From: Cyclobacteriaceae bacterium
Lineage (GTDB): Bacteria; Bacteroidota; Bacteroidia; Cytophagales; Cyclobacteriaceae
Length of the DNA: 64,000 bases
Assembly (NCBI GenBank): GCA_016787565.1
Contig: JAEUUG010000012.1
Coordinates: 310,001 to 374,000, forward strand
Direction: 5' to 3'
The translations under genes were made by a program, and so were the position numbers. Every line of letters starts with the position of its first letter. Positions within the stretch are counted from its first letter, which is position 1. Shown piece after piece: positions 42,885 to 52,636 of the stretch. A model generated the notes under the pieces. It was not told where the DNA came from. It saw only the letters and a list, made by a program, of their open reading frames with translations, and did no database searches.

Positions 42885-43682
42885 ATGAATTTACGAACCC
42901 TGGCCGAAATTTGGATTTACCCTATCAAATCTCTTGGCGGAATTCGCCTGGAACATGCCTTCGTTCAGGAAAAAGGACTTCGCTACGACAGGCGGATGAT
43001 GTTAGTGGATGAATCGGGCATGTTTTTGACGCAGCGTTTTCATCCGCAAATGGCCTTGTGTAAAGTAGCTTTAGAACAGCAGCACTTTACGATCACCCAT
43101 CACAACAAATTCATCACTCTGCCCCTAACACCACCACTTGTTCCCGGCAACCTTGAGGTAAAAATCTGGGATGATACCGTCACCGCCTTAGAAGTCGGTG
43201 GCCCCTACAGTTCCTGGTTCTCGCAAGCCCTCGGCATTTCCTGTAAGCTTGTTTATTTCCCGGAAACCAATCCCCGACCTGTAGACCCTGACTATAAAAT
43301 CCACGATGAACAAGTCAGCCTGGCTGATGCCTATCCCTTCCTGATCATTGGCCAATCTTCTTTAGATGATTTGAATTCCCGCTTGACAATTCCACTTCCC
43401 ATGAATCGGTTCAGGCCAAACTTTGTGTTTACGGGTGGAACACCATACGAGGAAGATCAATGGAAATATTTTTCGATTGGAAAGGTAAATTTTGCAGGTG
43501 TTAAGAATTGCAAACGGTGTGTTGTAACAACAATAGACCAGGAAACTGGTGAAAAAGGATCAGAACCCCTTTTGGCTTTATCCCAATACCGAAAACGGGA
43601 TAGCAAAGTTATTTTTGGTCAAAACCTCGTAGCCCTTGAAGGAGGTGAGATTTCCGTTGGTGATGCCATTGAATTAAAATAA
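42885..43682 (+). CDS. MOSC-domain molybdenum-cofactor protein (mARC-like)
   Basis: From the ATG at 42885, 265 residues: MOSC N-terminal beta barrel (LAEIWIYPIKSLGG, about 5-18) and C-terminal MOSC domain. The segment KNCKRCVVTTIDQETGEKG (about 207-225) matches the mARC/YcbX motif in which the second Cys binds molybdenum. Such enzymes reduce N-hydroxylated compounds. No ferredoxin domain is fused, unlike E. coli YcbX. TTG at 42849 and ATG at 42855 are alternative starts. A molybdenum-enzyme locus lies 4 kb downstream. Confidence 0.85.
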   Translation: MNLRTLAEIWIYPIKSLGGIRLEHAFVQEKGLRYDRRMMLVDESGMFLTQRFHPQMALCKVALEQQHFTITHHNKFITLPLTPPLVPGNLEVKIWDDTVTALEVGGPYSSWFSQALGISCKLVYFPETNPRPVDPDYKIHDEQVSLADAYPFLIIGQSSLDDLNSRLTIPLPMNRFRPNFVFTGGTPYEEDQWKYFSIGKVNFAGVKNCKRCVVTTIDQETGEKGSEPLLALSQYRKRDSKVIFGQNLVALEGGEISVGDAIELK

Positions 43683-43727
43683 AAAGTTTCGTTTGAAGTT
43701 TGTTCAACTACTGTTGACTTTTGCAGC

Positions 43728-44261
43728 ATGACCTTTCTTTATCTTAAAGCCGTTCATATCATTTTTGTGGTAACATGGTTTGCCGGATTATTCTACATGC
43801 CACGCTTGTATGTATACATCATTGAAGCCTATGAAAAGAGTGAACCTGAAAAATCCATTCTCCTGAAACAACTTCTGTTGATGGCTTCACGGTTATGGTA
43901 TGGCATTACCTGGCCCTCAGCCCTTATTACACTCGGCATCGGAACCTCCATACTCATCCATCAGCCCGAGTGGCTCTTATTGACGTTCATGCAAATTAAA
44001 ATCGCGCTGGTGGTGTTATTATACGGCTACCACTTTTCCCTCCAAGTGCTAATGAATCAACTGAAAAAAGGAGTGCTGCGTTATTCCTCACAAAAGATGA
44101 GAGCATGGAATGAGGTCGCTACACTCTTTTTAATCAGTATCGTATTCCTAATTGTAATGAAAAGTGCACTCAGTATGGCGTGGGGCTTAATCGGACTGAT
44201 TGTTGTGACTGGATTAATTTTAGCAGGAATTAAAATCTATAAAAAAACAAGAAATGAATAA
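43728..44261 (+). CDS. hemJ: HemJ/CopD-family membrane protein (protoporphyrinogen oxidase)
   Basis: A 177-residue membrane protein with four or five helices. The N-terminus KAVHIIFVVTWFAGLFYMPRLYVY (about 7-30) holds the conserved His and Arg of HemJ, and QIKIALVVLLYGYHF (about 88-102) the second conserved region. HemJ oxidises protoporphyrinogen IX in haem synthesis. CopD-like copper proteins share the fold, so the assignment is probable, not certain. The SCO gene overlaps its end by eight bases, and cytochrome genes follow. Confidence 0.78.
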   Translation: MTFLYLKAVHIIFVVTWFAGLFYMPRLYVYIIEAYEKSEPEKSILLKQLLLMASRLWYGITWPSALITLGIGTSILIHQPEWLLLTFMQIKIALVVLLYGYHFSLQVLMNQLKKGVLRYSSQKMRAWNEVATLFLISIVFLIVMKSALSMAWGLIGLIVVTGLILAGIKIYKKTRNE

Positions 44262-44892
44262 AACAAAATCATTTAGCCGCTATGCAGTAGTTTGCTCGCT
44301 GTTAGTCATTTTATTTTCAGCGTGCACAAAGCCAGAAAAAACACTGCCAATTTTTGGAGAAAGAAATATTGAAGGTTCTGATACGATCTATCACACCATC
44401 GCACCGTACTCCTTTGTGGATCAGGACAGCAGCGTCATCACCAATGCTACATTTAAGGACAAGATTTATGTGGCTGACTTTTTCTTTACCTCCTGCCGCA
44501 CCATTTGTCCGATTATGAAAACCCAAATGCTTCGGGTATATGAAGCCAAGTTGAGTGATCCGGAAGTACTTTTACTTTCTCATTCCATTGATCCGGAATA
44601 TGATACCGTTGGACTATTACATGATTTCGCTGGACGCCTGGGGGTAAAAAGCGAAAAATGGCACTTTGTAACAGGCAATAAAGAGGACATATACAAAATA
44701 GCGCAAACCAGTTATTTCGCTACCGCCATGGAAGATAAGTCGGAACCCGATGGTTTTATTCACAGCGGTGCATTCCTGTTGATTGATAAAAATCAACGTA
44801 TCCGCGGAAAGTATGATGGAACAAAAGATGATGATGTTAACCGTCTGCTCAACGACATCGAAAGACTCAAAAAAGAATATGAAGCAAAATAA
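44254..44892 (+). CDS. SCO1/SenC-family copper chaperone lipoprotein
   Basis: A 212-residue lipoprotein (signal ending LFSAC, Cys24) with a thioredoxin fold. The copper-binding pair is in FTSCRTICPIMK (CxxxC, about 84-88), and the distal His is in DGFIHSGAFLLID. SCO proteins deliver copper to cytochrome c oxidase or act as periplasmic thiol reductases. It lies between hemJ and a cytochrome c gene, which fits a respiratory role. It overlaps both neighbours. Confidence 0.9.
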   Translation: MNKTKSFSRYAVVCSLLVILFSACTKPEKTLPIFGERNIEGSDTIYHTIAPYSFVDQDSSVITNATFKDKIYVADFFFTSCRTICPIMKTQMLRVYEAKLSDPEVLLLSHSIDPEYDTVGLLHDFAGRLGVKSEKWHFVTGNKEDIYKIAQTSYFATAMEDKSEPDGFIHSGAFLLIDKNQRIRGKYDGTKDDDVNRLLNDIERLKKEYEAK

Positions 44893-45346
44893 GCATCGCT
44901 TCATAAATCTAAACAGCAAGCTGATTGCGCTTTTACTATTTATTTTATTCAGCAATTGTTCCCGTAATTCAGAAGCAACCCGATTTACATCTGAGATCAA
45001 ATTCAGACAGTACTATGTGCAAGGTCAATTACTCTACGAACAGCATTGCAGCAACTGTCATCAAAAAGATGGTTCAGGACTAGGTCTTCTCTATCCCCCA
45101 TTAAATCATTCCGATTACATGGATCAAAACTTTGAAAAAGTAATTTGCATGATGAAATACGGAATCAAGGGAGAGCTCGTTATCAATGGAAAAAGTTATA
45201 ACAAGGAAATGCCGGGTGTACTTTCGCTGAGTGATCTGGAAGTTACCGAAATTGCCACGTATATTTACAACACCTGGAGTCATCAAAAAGATAGTATTGA
45301 TATTTCAGGCATAACCCGAATTCTGAATCAGTGTAGTCAACAATAA
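44879..45346 (+). CDS. Monohaem c-type cytochrome, lipoprotein-like
   Basis: From the ATG at 44879, 155 residues; the start overlaps the SCO stop by 14 bases. A signal sequence ends at FSNC (Cys27, a possible lipobox). One haem site, CSNCH (about 58-62), is followed by YPPLNHSDYM and by NKEMPGV, whose Met is the likely axial ligand. It carries electrons in the periplasm. It is clearly similar to the cytochrome at 49432 (YPPL-x-x-SDY and NGK-x-Y are shared). Confidence 0.87.
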   Translation: MKQNKHRFINLNSKLIALLLFILFSNCSRNSEATRFTSEIKFRQYYVQGQLLYEQHCSNCHQKDGSGLGLLYPPLNHSDYMDQNFEKVICMMKYGIKGELVINGKSYNKEMPGVLSLSDLEVTEIATYIYNTWSHQKDSIDISGITRILNQCSQQ

Positions 45347-45359
45347 AAATTTTACAGTT

Positions 45360-46133
45360 GTGTTCAGCCCCACCAAAATCATTTTACTTCTAGTCTCTTG
45401 TTGCTTGCCTGATCTATGCCTTGCACAAAACAATGATGTGTTTGAGGATGGAATCAAGCTAGAAAAAGAATTTAAGGTGGAGGCGGCCCTTGAAAAATAC
45501 GAACTGGTATTGAAAGACAATCCACTGCATGCAGGCGCTCTGGTACATGCCAGCCGTATGCTTTCCACCCTGGGAGGCCGGATGAAGCATGGCTCAAAAG
45601 CCGAAAAGAAAATAAAATTTGAAAAATCAAAAGCCTATGCACTTAAATCGATTAAGATAAATCCCAACGATATCCAGGCTCATTTGGCTTACGTAATAGC
45701 CCTCGGGTTATTGTCGGAAGTATCAGAGAGCCCACGGGATAAAATCCATGATGCAAAAATCATCTACGAGGAAGGTGTAACAATGCTAAAATTAGACTCC
45801 ACTTTTGCGGCAGCTTATTTTGTGTTAGGTAAATGGCATTTTGAGTTAGCCCGATTAAACTGGATGGAACGTATGGCGTGTGAACTTTTTTTTGGTGGAC
45901 TGCCAGAAGGTATTTCTATGACGAAAGCTGTCGAGTACCTGAAAAAGGCTAGCTTGCTTGAACCTAAAACAATTTTGTATCTGTTTGGTGAGGCTTGGGC
46001 TTATCATTACCTGGGCGACAAAGACAAAGCTGTGTCGCTATTAAACTATGCATTGTCATTACCCCTTAAAGAACCAGATGATGTTATCCGCAAAGAAAAG
46101 TGTGCAGCCTTGTTGAAGGAAATTCAACATTAA
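45360..46133 (+). CDS. Exported TPR-like helical repeat protein
   Basis: A 257-residue protein with a GTG start and a signal peptide (about 1-22, ending CLAQ). Several tetratricopeptide-like repeats are visible (VEAALEKYELVLKDNPLHAGALVHASRML, KAYALKSIKINPNDIQAHLAYVIAL, AVEYLKKASLLEPKTILYLFGEAW). The organisation, with a longer helical segment between repeats, resembles regulator-of-microtubule-dynamics-like bacterial proteins. It has no catalytic motif. It follows the cytochrome by 13 bases and may be the last gene of that operon. Confidence 0.75.
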   Translation: MFSPTKIILLLVSCCLPDLCLAQNNDVFEDGIKLEKEFKVEAALEKYELVLKDNPLHAGALVHASRMLSTLGGRMKHGSKAEKKIKFEKSKAYALKSIKINPNDIQAHLAYVIALGLLSEVSESPRDKIHDAKIIYEEGVTMLKLDSTFAAAYFVLGKWHFELARLNWMERMACELFFGGLPEGISMTKAVEYLKKASLLEPKTILYLFGEAWAYHYLGDKDKAVSLLNYALSLPLKEPDDVIRKEKCAALLKEIQH

Positions 46134-46136
46134 CAT

Positions 46137-46550
46137 TCAATAGTATTTCAACTTGATTCTAAGTTCTTTAACATCAACAAGATTGATCAGCGCTTGCTCA
46201 AATGAAGGCGGACCGAAAATTCCGATTACATTGTTTGAGAATCCAAATCCCTCTTTCGGTATCCCGAGGAAATTTTTATCCAGCACCAGGTTATTGTTTG
46301 TATCGTGTATAACACTAACAGCATAATCTCCGGCAGGCAGATTGTCAAACGTTACGGTTACGGTTGCCCCATCTGCTCTGGCTATTTTTTTATCAACTGT
46401 TGATTTCAGGAATCCAGATTCGCGATCAAACAAACCCACACAAATCATCCCCTTCGCTTCGTTAATGTTTTCCACAATAACGGTTAGACGCGCCTCAGAA
46501 GTCGACTGGATATTCAGGGACAGCATTAACCAAAAGAAAATAATTTCCAT
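46137..46550 (-). CDS. DUF2141-family exported protein
   Basis: A 137-residue secreted beta-sandwich protein. DUF2141 features: VENINEAKGMICVGLFDRESGF (about 26-47), FDNLPAGDYAVSVIHDTNNNLVLD (about 70-93), and GIPKEGFGFSNN (about 98-109). The family is common in marine and soil Bacteroidota and has no known role. A signal peptide covers roughly residues 1-20. Convergent with the TPR gene, with three bases between them. Confidence 0.85.
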   Translation of the reverse strand: MEIIFFWLMLSLNIQSTSEARLTVIVENINEAKGMICVGLFDRESGFLKSTVDKKIARADGATVTVTFDNLPAGDYAVSVIHDTNNNLVLDKNFLGIPKEGFGFSNNVIGIFGPPSFEQALINLVDVKELRIKLKYY

Positions 46551-46750
46551 TTCGGAATCTTTTATAATTCTTCCAGTTCTAACACAGCTATAGCCAAAAT
46601 GTTTACCAGCGCATTCAAACCACTAACAGGCATTATTTACCGCCTATCTGTTTTAGGGTAACTGCAAAAAAACTGTGCACTTCCATCCTTGCCACCAGCA
46701 AGACTAATCGGTTTATTTTGTAACTTTCATTACTACCCACTTCACATTTT

Positions 46751-47230
46751 ATGGCATCTATTACACTGAAAATCAATAACAAAAATCATACGGTAGAGGC
46801 AGACCCCAAAATGCCTCTGCTGTGGGCAATACGCGAACTTGTCGGCCTCACCGGAACAAAATATGGTTGCGGTGTGGCACAATGTGGTGCCTGTACGATA
46901 CATATGAACGGACTGCCCGTTCGTTCTTGCTCTATTCCGGTATCAACCGCAGTGAATAAAGAAATCACCACTATAGAAGGATTGTCTGAAAACAATTCTC
47001 ATCCAGTACAACAAGCCTGGATTCAAGAGCAAGTGCCGCAGTGTGGCTATTGCCAATCTGGACAGATCATGGCCGCTACCGCGCTCTTGAAGCGAAATGC
47101 TAACCCATCCGATAAAGATATTGATGCTGCTATGCAAGGGCACATTTGCCGGTGTGGCACATATCCGCGCATCCGCAAAGCCATCAAAGCAGCCGCGCAA
47201 ATCATGTCTCAGAAAGCTTCCACCAAATAA
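46751..47230 (+). CDS. Molybdenum hydroxylase 2Fe-2S subunit (IorA-like), copy 1
   Basis: The electron-transfer subunit of an isoquinoline 1-oxidoreductase/aldehyde oxidase-type enzyme. The 159-residue protein has a plant-type ferredoxin cluster (CGVAQCGAC ... C, about 41-61) and a second helical cluster (CGYCQSGQ ... [12 protein letters not shown], about 99-140). No signal peptide; the large subunit, encoded ten bases downstream, has a Tat signal and would carry it out. Confidence 0.92.
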   Translation: MASITLKINNKNHTVEADPKMPLLWAIRELVGLTGTKYGCGVAQCGACTIHMNGLPVRSCSIPVSTAVNKEITTIEGLSENNSHPVQQAWIQEQVPQCGYCQSGQIMAATALLKRNANPSDKDIDAAMQGHICRCGTYPRIRKAIKAAAQIMSQKASTK

Positions 47231-47240
47231 TCAGCAGGTC

Positions 47241-49403
47241 ATGGAAACACAAAAAAATATTTCAAGAAGAAATTTTATCAAACTCTCTGGTATGACCGGA
47301 GCAGCTTTGACACTTGGCTTCTATCTTCCTGCAAGCGGAAAAGACGCAGAAGTAATGACTATGGAAGAAGCTAATTCGCTGGGCATCGATATGAATGCGT
47401 GGATCTCGATTGACACGACAGGAAAGGTAACCATTACCAATCACCGTTCAGAAATGGGGCAAGGTTCATGGCAATCTGTTCCTCAGATTATTGCTGAGGA
47501 ATTGGAAGTAGATATGAACAAAATCAACATCATTTTTGCACAGGGTAACAATGCCAAATACGGAAGTCAAATCACAGGCGGAAGTTCAACGGTGCGCGGC
47601 ACTTATAAGAAGTTACTTAACCTCAGTGCAACAGCACGCGAGATGCTGATTGAAGCGGCTTCTAAAAAATTTGGTGTTCCAAAGGCAGAATGCCATGCAG
47701 AAGATGGTCAGGTAATTCATACACCATCCGGAAAGAAATTACACTATGGTGAACTCGTAAAAGATGCTTCCGCTTTAACGCCACCAAAATCAGTAAAGCT
47801 AAAGCTACCGGCTGAATATAAAATTCTGCGTAAGCCGTTGCCACGTCAGGACACACCATTAAAAACAAATGGCACAGCAATATTTGGCATGGACAAAAAA
47901 TTACCCGGGATGTTGTATGCCGTGGTAGAACGCAACCCCAGATTCCAGGGAAAGGTAAAGAGCTTTGATGATACCGAAACCAAAAAAATACCTGGAGTGA
48001 AACATGTCATCCCTGTAAAGATGAGTGTATTCGCCACCTTCCGTGAAGGTGTTGCCGTTGTGGCCGACAATCTATGGGCGGCTATGCAAGGAAGGAAAGT
48101 ATTGAAGGTAGAATGGGATGATACAGGATTTGAACACCTCAGCACCACACAACTGTACACCCGAATGAAGGACGATCTCAAAACTAAAGAAGGATTATCG
48201 TTCCGGACAAAAGGAAACTTCAATGCAGCAGTAGAAAAAGCTGAGAAAAAAATTGAAGCCGTATATGAAACTCCGTACGAGTCGCATAGCTGTATGGAAC
48301 CTTTGAATTGTACCGCACACTATCAGGAAGATAAACTCGAAATCTGGGGACCCATTCAGGGGCCAGATTGGGTTCAGGATTTTCTTAGTCAACTGATGGA
48401 TTTACCAAAAGAAAAGATCATCGTAAACATGACCTTTTTAGGTGGTGGATTAGGCCGTAAAGCCTTTATGGATTACCCGCACGAAGCGGCTGTTCTTTCA
48501 AAAGAAGTTAAAGCACCAGTTCAGGTTGTATGGACCCGCGAAGATGATACAACACAGGGTCCATTCCGCCCCGGCATGGTTTATCATTGTTCCGGAGGTG
48601 TAAGTGGCGGTCGTATTGCGGCCTTTCAAACAAAAGTTGCAGGGCAAGATATGGATCACCAGTGGCCGGGCGCACAGAAAGACGCGTACCTCGGCAGTAC
48701 TACCGAAGGATTTTTGGAACCCTACTTTGACGGCATTTCACATTATAGCTTTTCTGACATTCCATTGGATGTTCCTATCCCTGTTATGTGGTGGCGTTCT
48801 GTTTATGCCTCTACGAACGGTTTCGCTTTCGAGAGTTTTATCGATGAGCTCTCTGTAGAGGCGGGAAAGGATCCCCTGGATTTCAGACGACAACATTTAG
48901 GTGAAGAGCGATATCAAATTCTAATTGATAAACTGGAGGAAGTTTCCGGCTGGAAATCGCGCAAGAAAAATGAAGGTTATGGTGTTGCTATAACGGAATG
49001 CTTTTCCAGTATTGTAGGCGAAGTAGTGAAGGTATCAAAGAAAACAGATGGTAAAATAAAAATTGATAAGGTATGGGCCGTCATGGACTGCGGATGGTAT
49101 GTTAATCCCGATATTATTCGGGCACAGGTCGAAGGCAGCATCATCATGGCATTGGGTGCTGCAACAAAACACGCCACGCATTTTCAGGATGGAAAAGCTG
49201 TAGAAAAAAACTTTGACACCTATAAAATGCCGAGGATAACGGATAGCCCGGAAATGGAAGTCCACATTATTGATAACGATGAGAAAGCAGGCGGTGTTGG
49301 CGAACCGGGTTTGCCCCCGTTTACACCGGCACTTACCAATGCTATTTTTGATCTGACCGGTAAACGTATCAGAGTACTTCCGTTTAACCTGGAAGAAGTA
49401 TAA
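47241..49403 (+). CDS. Molybdenum hydroxylase large subunit (IorB-like), Tat-exported, copy 1
   Basis: The catalytic subunit, binding molybdenum cofactor. The ATG at 47241 gives 720 residues beginning with a twin-arginine signal (SRRNFIKLSGMTGAAL). The frame open to 47097 overlaps the small-subunit gene and is rejected. Family motifs include HRSEMGQGSWQSVPQIIAEEL (about 69-89), TFLGGGLGRKAFMD, and near the end GGVGEPGLPPFTPAL, whose Glu688 is the catalytic base. It hydroxylates a heterocycle or aldehyde in the periplasm; the substrate is unknown. A cytochrome gene follows 28 bases later as the probable electron acceptor. Confidence 0.9.
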   Translation: METQKNISRRNFIKLSGMTGAALTLGFYLPASGKDAEVMTMEEANSLGIDMNAWISIDTTGKVTITNHRSEMGQGSWQSVPQIIAEELEVDMNKINIIFAQGNNAKYGSQITGGSSTVRGTYKKLLNLSATAREMLIEAASKKFGVPKAECHAEDGQVIHTPSGKKLHYGELVKDASALTPPKSVKLKLPAEYKILRKPLPRQDTPLKTNGTAIFGMDKKLPGMLYAVVERNPRFQGKVKSFDDTETKKIPGVKHVIPVKMSVFATFREGVAVVADNLWAAMQGRKVLKVEWDDTGFEHLSTTQLYTRMKDDLKTKEGLSFRTKGNFNAAVEKAEKKIEAVYETPYESHSCMEPLNCTAHYQEDKLEIWGPIQGPDWVQDFLSQLMDLPKEKIIVNMTFLGGGLGRKAFMDYPHEAAVLSKEVKAPVQVVWTREDDTTQGPFRPGMVYHCSGGVSGGRIAAFQTKVAGQDMDHQWPGAQKDAYLGSTTEGFLEPYFDGISHYSFSDIPLDVPIPVMWWRSVYASTNGFAFESFIDELSVEAGKDPLDFRRQHLGEERYQILIDKLEEVSGWKSRKKNEGYGVAITECFSSIVGEVVKVSKKTDGKIKIDKVWAVMDCGWYVNPDIIRAQVEGSIIMALGAATKHATHFQDGKAVEKNFDTYKMPRITDSPEMEVHIIDNDEKAGGVGEPGLPPFTPALTNAIFDLTGKRIRVLPFNLEEV

Positions 49404-49431
49404 TTCAGTCCACCAACACAAAACCTGACAA

Positions 49432-49839
49432 ATGAAAAAGATTAGTATTCTGGCTGTAAGTATTATCGCGGTAAGCACGCTGCTATCGTTTCAGCAACAA
49501 CCAAAATTTGATGTAAAGGCCAGTATAGCACGAGGCAAGGAAGTATACACTGCGTATTGTATCAGTTGCCATATGGAACAAGGCGAAGGAATAGAAGATA
49601 TTTATCCTCCCCTTGCAAAATCTGATTACCTGATGGCCGACAAAATTCGCTCTATCAAACAGGTACTCTATGGAGTCAATGGCGAGATCAGGGTCAATGG
49701 AAAAACGTACAATGGTGACATGACCGGCTTTGATATGACTGACCAGGAAGTAAGCGATGTATTGAATTATGTTCGTAATTCATTTGGAAATAAAGGCGGG
49801 GCAGTCACTCCGGAAGAAGTAAAAGCATCGCGAAAATAA
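49432..49839 (+). CDS. Monohaem c-type cytochrome of the molybdenum hydroxylase locus
   Basis: A 135-residue periplasmic cytochrome with signal peptide (about 1-20) and one haem site CISCH (about 43-47), with YPPLAKSDYL after it and a Met in NGDMTGF as likely axial ligand. In comparable enzymes a cytochrome c replaces the FAD subunit of cytoplasmic xanthine dehydrogenases, taking electrons from the 2Fe-2S subunit. Its place between the two AB pairs suggests it serves both. Confidence 0.88.
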   Translation: MKKISILAVSIIAVSTLLSFQQQPKFDVKASIARGKEVYTAYCISCHMEQGEGIEDIYPPLAKSDYLMADKIRSIKQVLYGVNGEIRVNGKTYNGDMTGFDMTDQEVSDVLNYVRNSFGNKGGAVTPEEVKASRK

Positions 49840-49872
49840 GTACCTACCATCTGACGACTAACCAATCTCTTT

Positions 49873-50349
49873 ATGGCTTCCTTCACAATTAACGTCAACA
49901 ATCAGGTTTCCACTGTTACTGCAGAACCGGACACACCTTTGTTGTGGGTTCTCCGTGATGAACTTGATCTTACTGGAACAAAATTCGGCTGTGGCATTGC
50001 ACTGTGTGGTACGTGCACGGTTCATCTCGATGGAAATCCGGTACGCTCGTGCATCACCCCAATTTCTTCCGTTGGAAACAAAAAAATAACAACCATTGAA
50101 GGTATTGCTAGTGATGAAGCTAACGGAAAATTTCATGCTGTTCAACAAGCGTGGATTGATGAAAATGTTCCGCAATGTGGCTTTTGCCAGGGAGGACAAA
50201 TCATGTCGGCAATCGCCTTGCTTGATAAAAATCCAAATCCAAGTGACAGCGATATTGATACTGCGATGGAGGGAAATATTTGCAGATGCGGTACATACGA
50301 AAGAATCAGAAAAGCAATTAAACGGGCGGCTAAAGCTGAAACGAAATGA
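49873..50349 (+). CDS. Molybdenum hydroxylase 2Fe-2S subunit (IorA-like), copy 2
   Basis: A 158-residue paralogue of the first small subunit, with the same two clusters (CGIALCGTC ... C, about 41-61; CGFCQGGQ ... [12 protein letters not shown]). It overlaps the start of its large subunit by four bases (ATGA), a tighter coupling than in copy 1. Confidence 0.92.
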   Translation: MASFTINVNNQVSTVTAEPDTPLLWVLRDELDLTGTKFGCGIALCGTCTVHLDGNPVRSCITPISSVGNKKITTIEGIASDEANGKFHAVQQAWIDENVPQCGFCQGGQIMSAIALLDKNPNPSDSDIDTAMEGNICRCGTYERIRKAIKRAAKAETK

Positions 50350-52622
50350 ATACTGAAATTAACGAACACAAAATTTTCAAAGTTAGTCGCAGAGATTTTT
50401 TGAAAACAACTTCAATGAGTATGTCAGGCCTATTGTTGGGGCTTCAATTTAGCTGCACAGACAAAGAAAAAAATTTAACAGGAAATCCGAGTGCAGTTTT
50501 TTCACCAAACGTTTATATTAACATCAACGGTAATGGCGATGTCTTCTTAATTGCACATCGTTCTGAAATGGGCACAGGCATCCGCACGAGCCTTCCGCTT
50601 GTCATGGCCGATGAATTGGAAGCAGACTGGAGCCGGGTAAAAGTTGTTCAGGCCGTAGGCGATGAAAAGTATGGCGATCAAAATACAGATGGCTCGTATA
50701 GCCTTAGAATGTTTTATACACCTCTTCGCAAAGCAGGGGCCACCGTACGTTTAATGCTCGAACAAGCTGCCGCCAAAGAATGGAATGTAGATGTTTCAGA
50801 ATGCAAAGCTCAAAACCATGAAGTAGTGCATACTTCCGGTAAAGCATTTGGCTTTGGATACCTGGCAGAAAAAGCAGCTGCCTTGCCCGTTCCGGAAGAA
50901 AGCATGATCGCATTAAAAGATGCGAAGGATTTTAAATATATCACCAAGCAAAGTTCAATTGTTGATTTAAAGGACATTGTAACCGGCAAAGCAAAATTTG
51001 GATTAGATAGCAAACTTCCCAATACTAAAATTGCTGTAATTAAACGCAATCCGGAAGCAGGTGCCGGTCTGAAATCCTTTGCGATGGAAGCTGCCATGAA
51101 AATACCAGGGGTGATAAAAGTTTTCTCGATGGATGCACCCGGGTTCCCCACAAACTTTAACAAGCCGTTGGGTGGTGTGGTAGTGGTGGCCGAAAATACA
51201 TGGGCTGCATTAAAGGGTCGCGAAGCATTGGAAGTTGAGTGGCTGCCCGGAATCAATGCTGATTATAATTCGCTGGAGTACGGAAACGATATGCTCAAGC
51301 GAGCAAAGACCAAAGGAAAAGTAAGAAGATCAAGCGGAAATATTGATCAGGCACTTCGCAAAGCGAAAAAGATCGTTGAAGCCGACTACGTTGTACCCCA
51401 CCTCGCACATGCCCCCATGGAAACACCATGTGCGCTGGCTCACTTTCATGATAATACATGCGAAGTATGGGCACCTGTGCAAGATCCCCAAGGCACAAGA
51501 AAATCGCTGGCTGCTGCATTGAATATCGATATAACTGCCGTTACCGTAAACGTGACGCTATTAGGCGGAGCTTTTGGCCGCAAGTCAAAACCCGATTTTG
51601 TGGTTGAGGCTGCGCTCATTTCAAAAGAAATAAATGCTCCTGTTAAAATAATGTGGACGCGTGAAGATGATATTCAACATGGCTTCTATCATTTTCCTTC
51701 AGCCCAACACGTAAAAGTTGGCATTGATGAAAACAACAACGTAAGTGCATGGTTACATCGGTCAGTTTTCCCGAGCATTGGTGGCACAGCTGATCCTGCT
51801 GCAAAAGAACCCAGTGGTGGTGAGCTTAGTCTGGGCATGATTGACTTACCCTATGCCATTGAAAACATTAGTTGCGAAACTCAACAGGCAAAAACAAAAA
51901 TCCGCATCGGATGGCTGCGATCTGTATCCAACATTCAACATGCGTTTGCTGTAGGCTGTACCCTTGATGAGGTGGCACAAGCAAGAGGCGTTGATCCTGT
52001 TCAAAATATTCTTGATATGCTTGGTGCAGACAGAATGATTGATGCCAGCGTATTAGGACCTGAGTTTGAAAATTATGGTGAAAAGCTCGAGGATTTTCCG
52101 TGGAATACCGGTCGATTAAGAAACGTGATTGAAACGGTGAGAGAAAAATCGAATTGGGGAAAGAGTCTTCCAAAAGGAAGCGGTCAGGGCATTGCTGTAC
52201 ACAGAAGTTTTCTTACTTACGTTGCCTGTGTAGTAGAGGTGTCGGTGGATGAGAATAGTAAAATTAAAATTATCAAAGTCGATTATGCTGTGGATTGCGG
52301 AGTCCCTGTAAATCCAGAGCGTATCACATCACAATTTGAAGGAGGCGCTGCTTTTGCCGCTAGCCTGGCGTTGAAAAGTGAGATCACGGTTGTTAAGAGC
52401 GCGGTGCAACAATCTAACTTTCATAATTATCAGGTTGCCCGAATGGCTGATGCTCCCTACGAAACTGCTGTGCACATTATTGACAGTGCTGAAAAGCCTA
52501 CCGGAGTTGGTGAGCCACCCGTTCCACCTTTTATTCCAGCCCTTTGCAATGCAATTTTTGCGGCAACCGGTAAACGGGTTCGCAAGTTACCAATCAACTT
52601 GAAAGAAGAAGTGAATTTGTAA
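50346..52622 (+). CDS. Molybdenum hydroxylase large subunit (IorB-like), Tat-exported, copy 2
   Basis: A 758-residue catalytic subunit with a twin-arginine signal ([13 protein letters not shown]) ending in LQFSC, so it may be a Tat-exported lipoprotein held at the membrane, unlike copy 1. Motifs: [21 protein letters not shown] (about 73-93), [13 protein letters not shown], and [14 protein letters not shown] with catalytic Glu723. Copy 1 has GEPG at this place, so the two active-site edges differ. Substrate unknown. Confidence 0.9.
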   Translation: MNTEINEHKIFKVSRRDFLKTTSMSMSGLLLGLQFSCTDKEKNLTGNPSAVFSPNVYININGNGDVFLIAHRSEMGTGIRTSLPLVMADELEADWSRVKVVQAVGDEKYGDQNTDGSYSLRMFYTPLRKAGATVRLMLEQAAAKEWNVDVSECKAQNHEVVHTSGKAFGFGYLAEKAAALPVPEESMIALKDAKDFKYITKQSSIVDLKDIVTGKAKFGLDSKLPNTKIAVIKRNPEAGAGLKSFAMEAAMKIPGVIKVFSMDAPGFPTNFNKPLGGVVVVAENTWAALKGREALEVEWLPGINADYNSLEYGNDMLKRAKTKGKVRRSSGNIDQALRKAKKIVEADYVVPHLAHAPMETPCALAHFHDNTCEVWAPVQDPQGTRKSLAAALNIDITAVTVNVTLLGGAFGRKSKPDFVVEAALISKEINAPVKIMWTREDDIQHGFYHFPSAQHVKVGIDENNNVSAWLHRSVFPSIGGTADPAAKEPSGGELSLGMIDLPYAIENISCETQQAKTKIRIGWLRSVSNIQHAFAVGCTLDEVAQARGVDPVQNILDMLGADRMIDASVLGPEFENYGEKLEDFPWNTGRLRNVIETVREKSNWGKSLPKGSGQGIAVHRSFLTYVACVVEVSVDENSKIKIIKVDYAVDCGVPVNPERITSQFEGGAAFAASLALKSEITVVKSAVQQSNFHNYQVARMADAPYETAVHIIDSAEKPTGVGEPPVPPFIPALCNAIFAATGKRVRKLPINLKEEVNL

Positions 52623-52636
52623 TGTGAAGCAATTGT

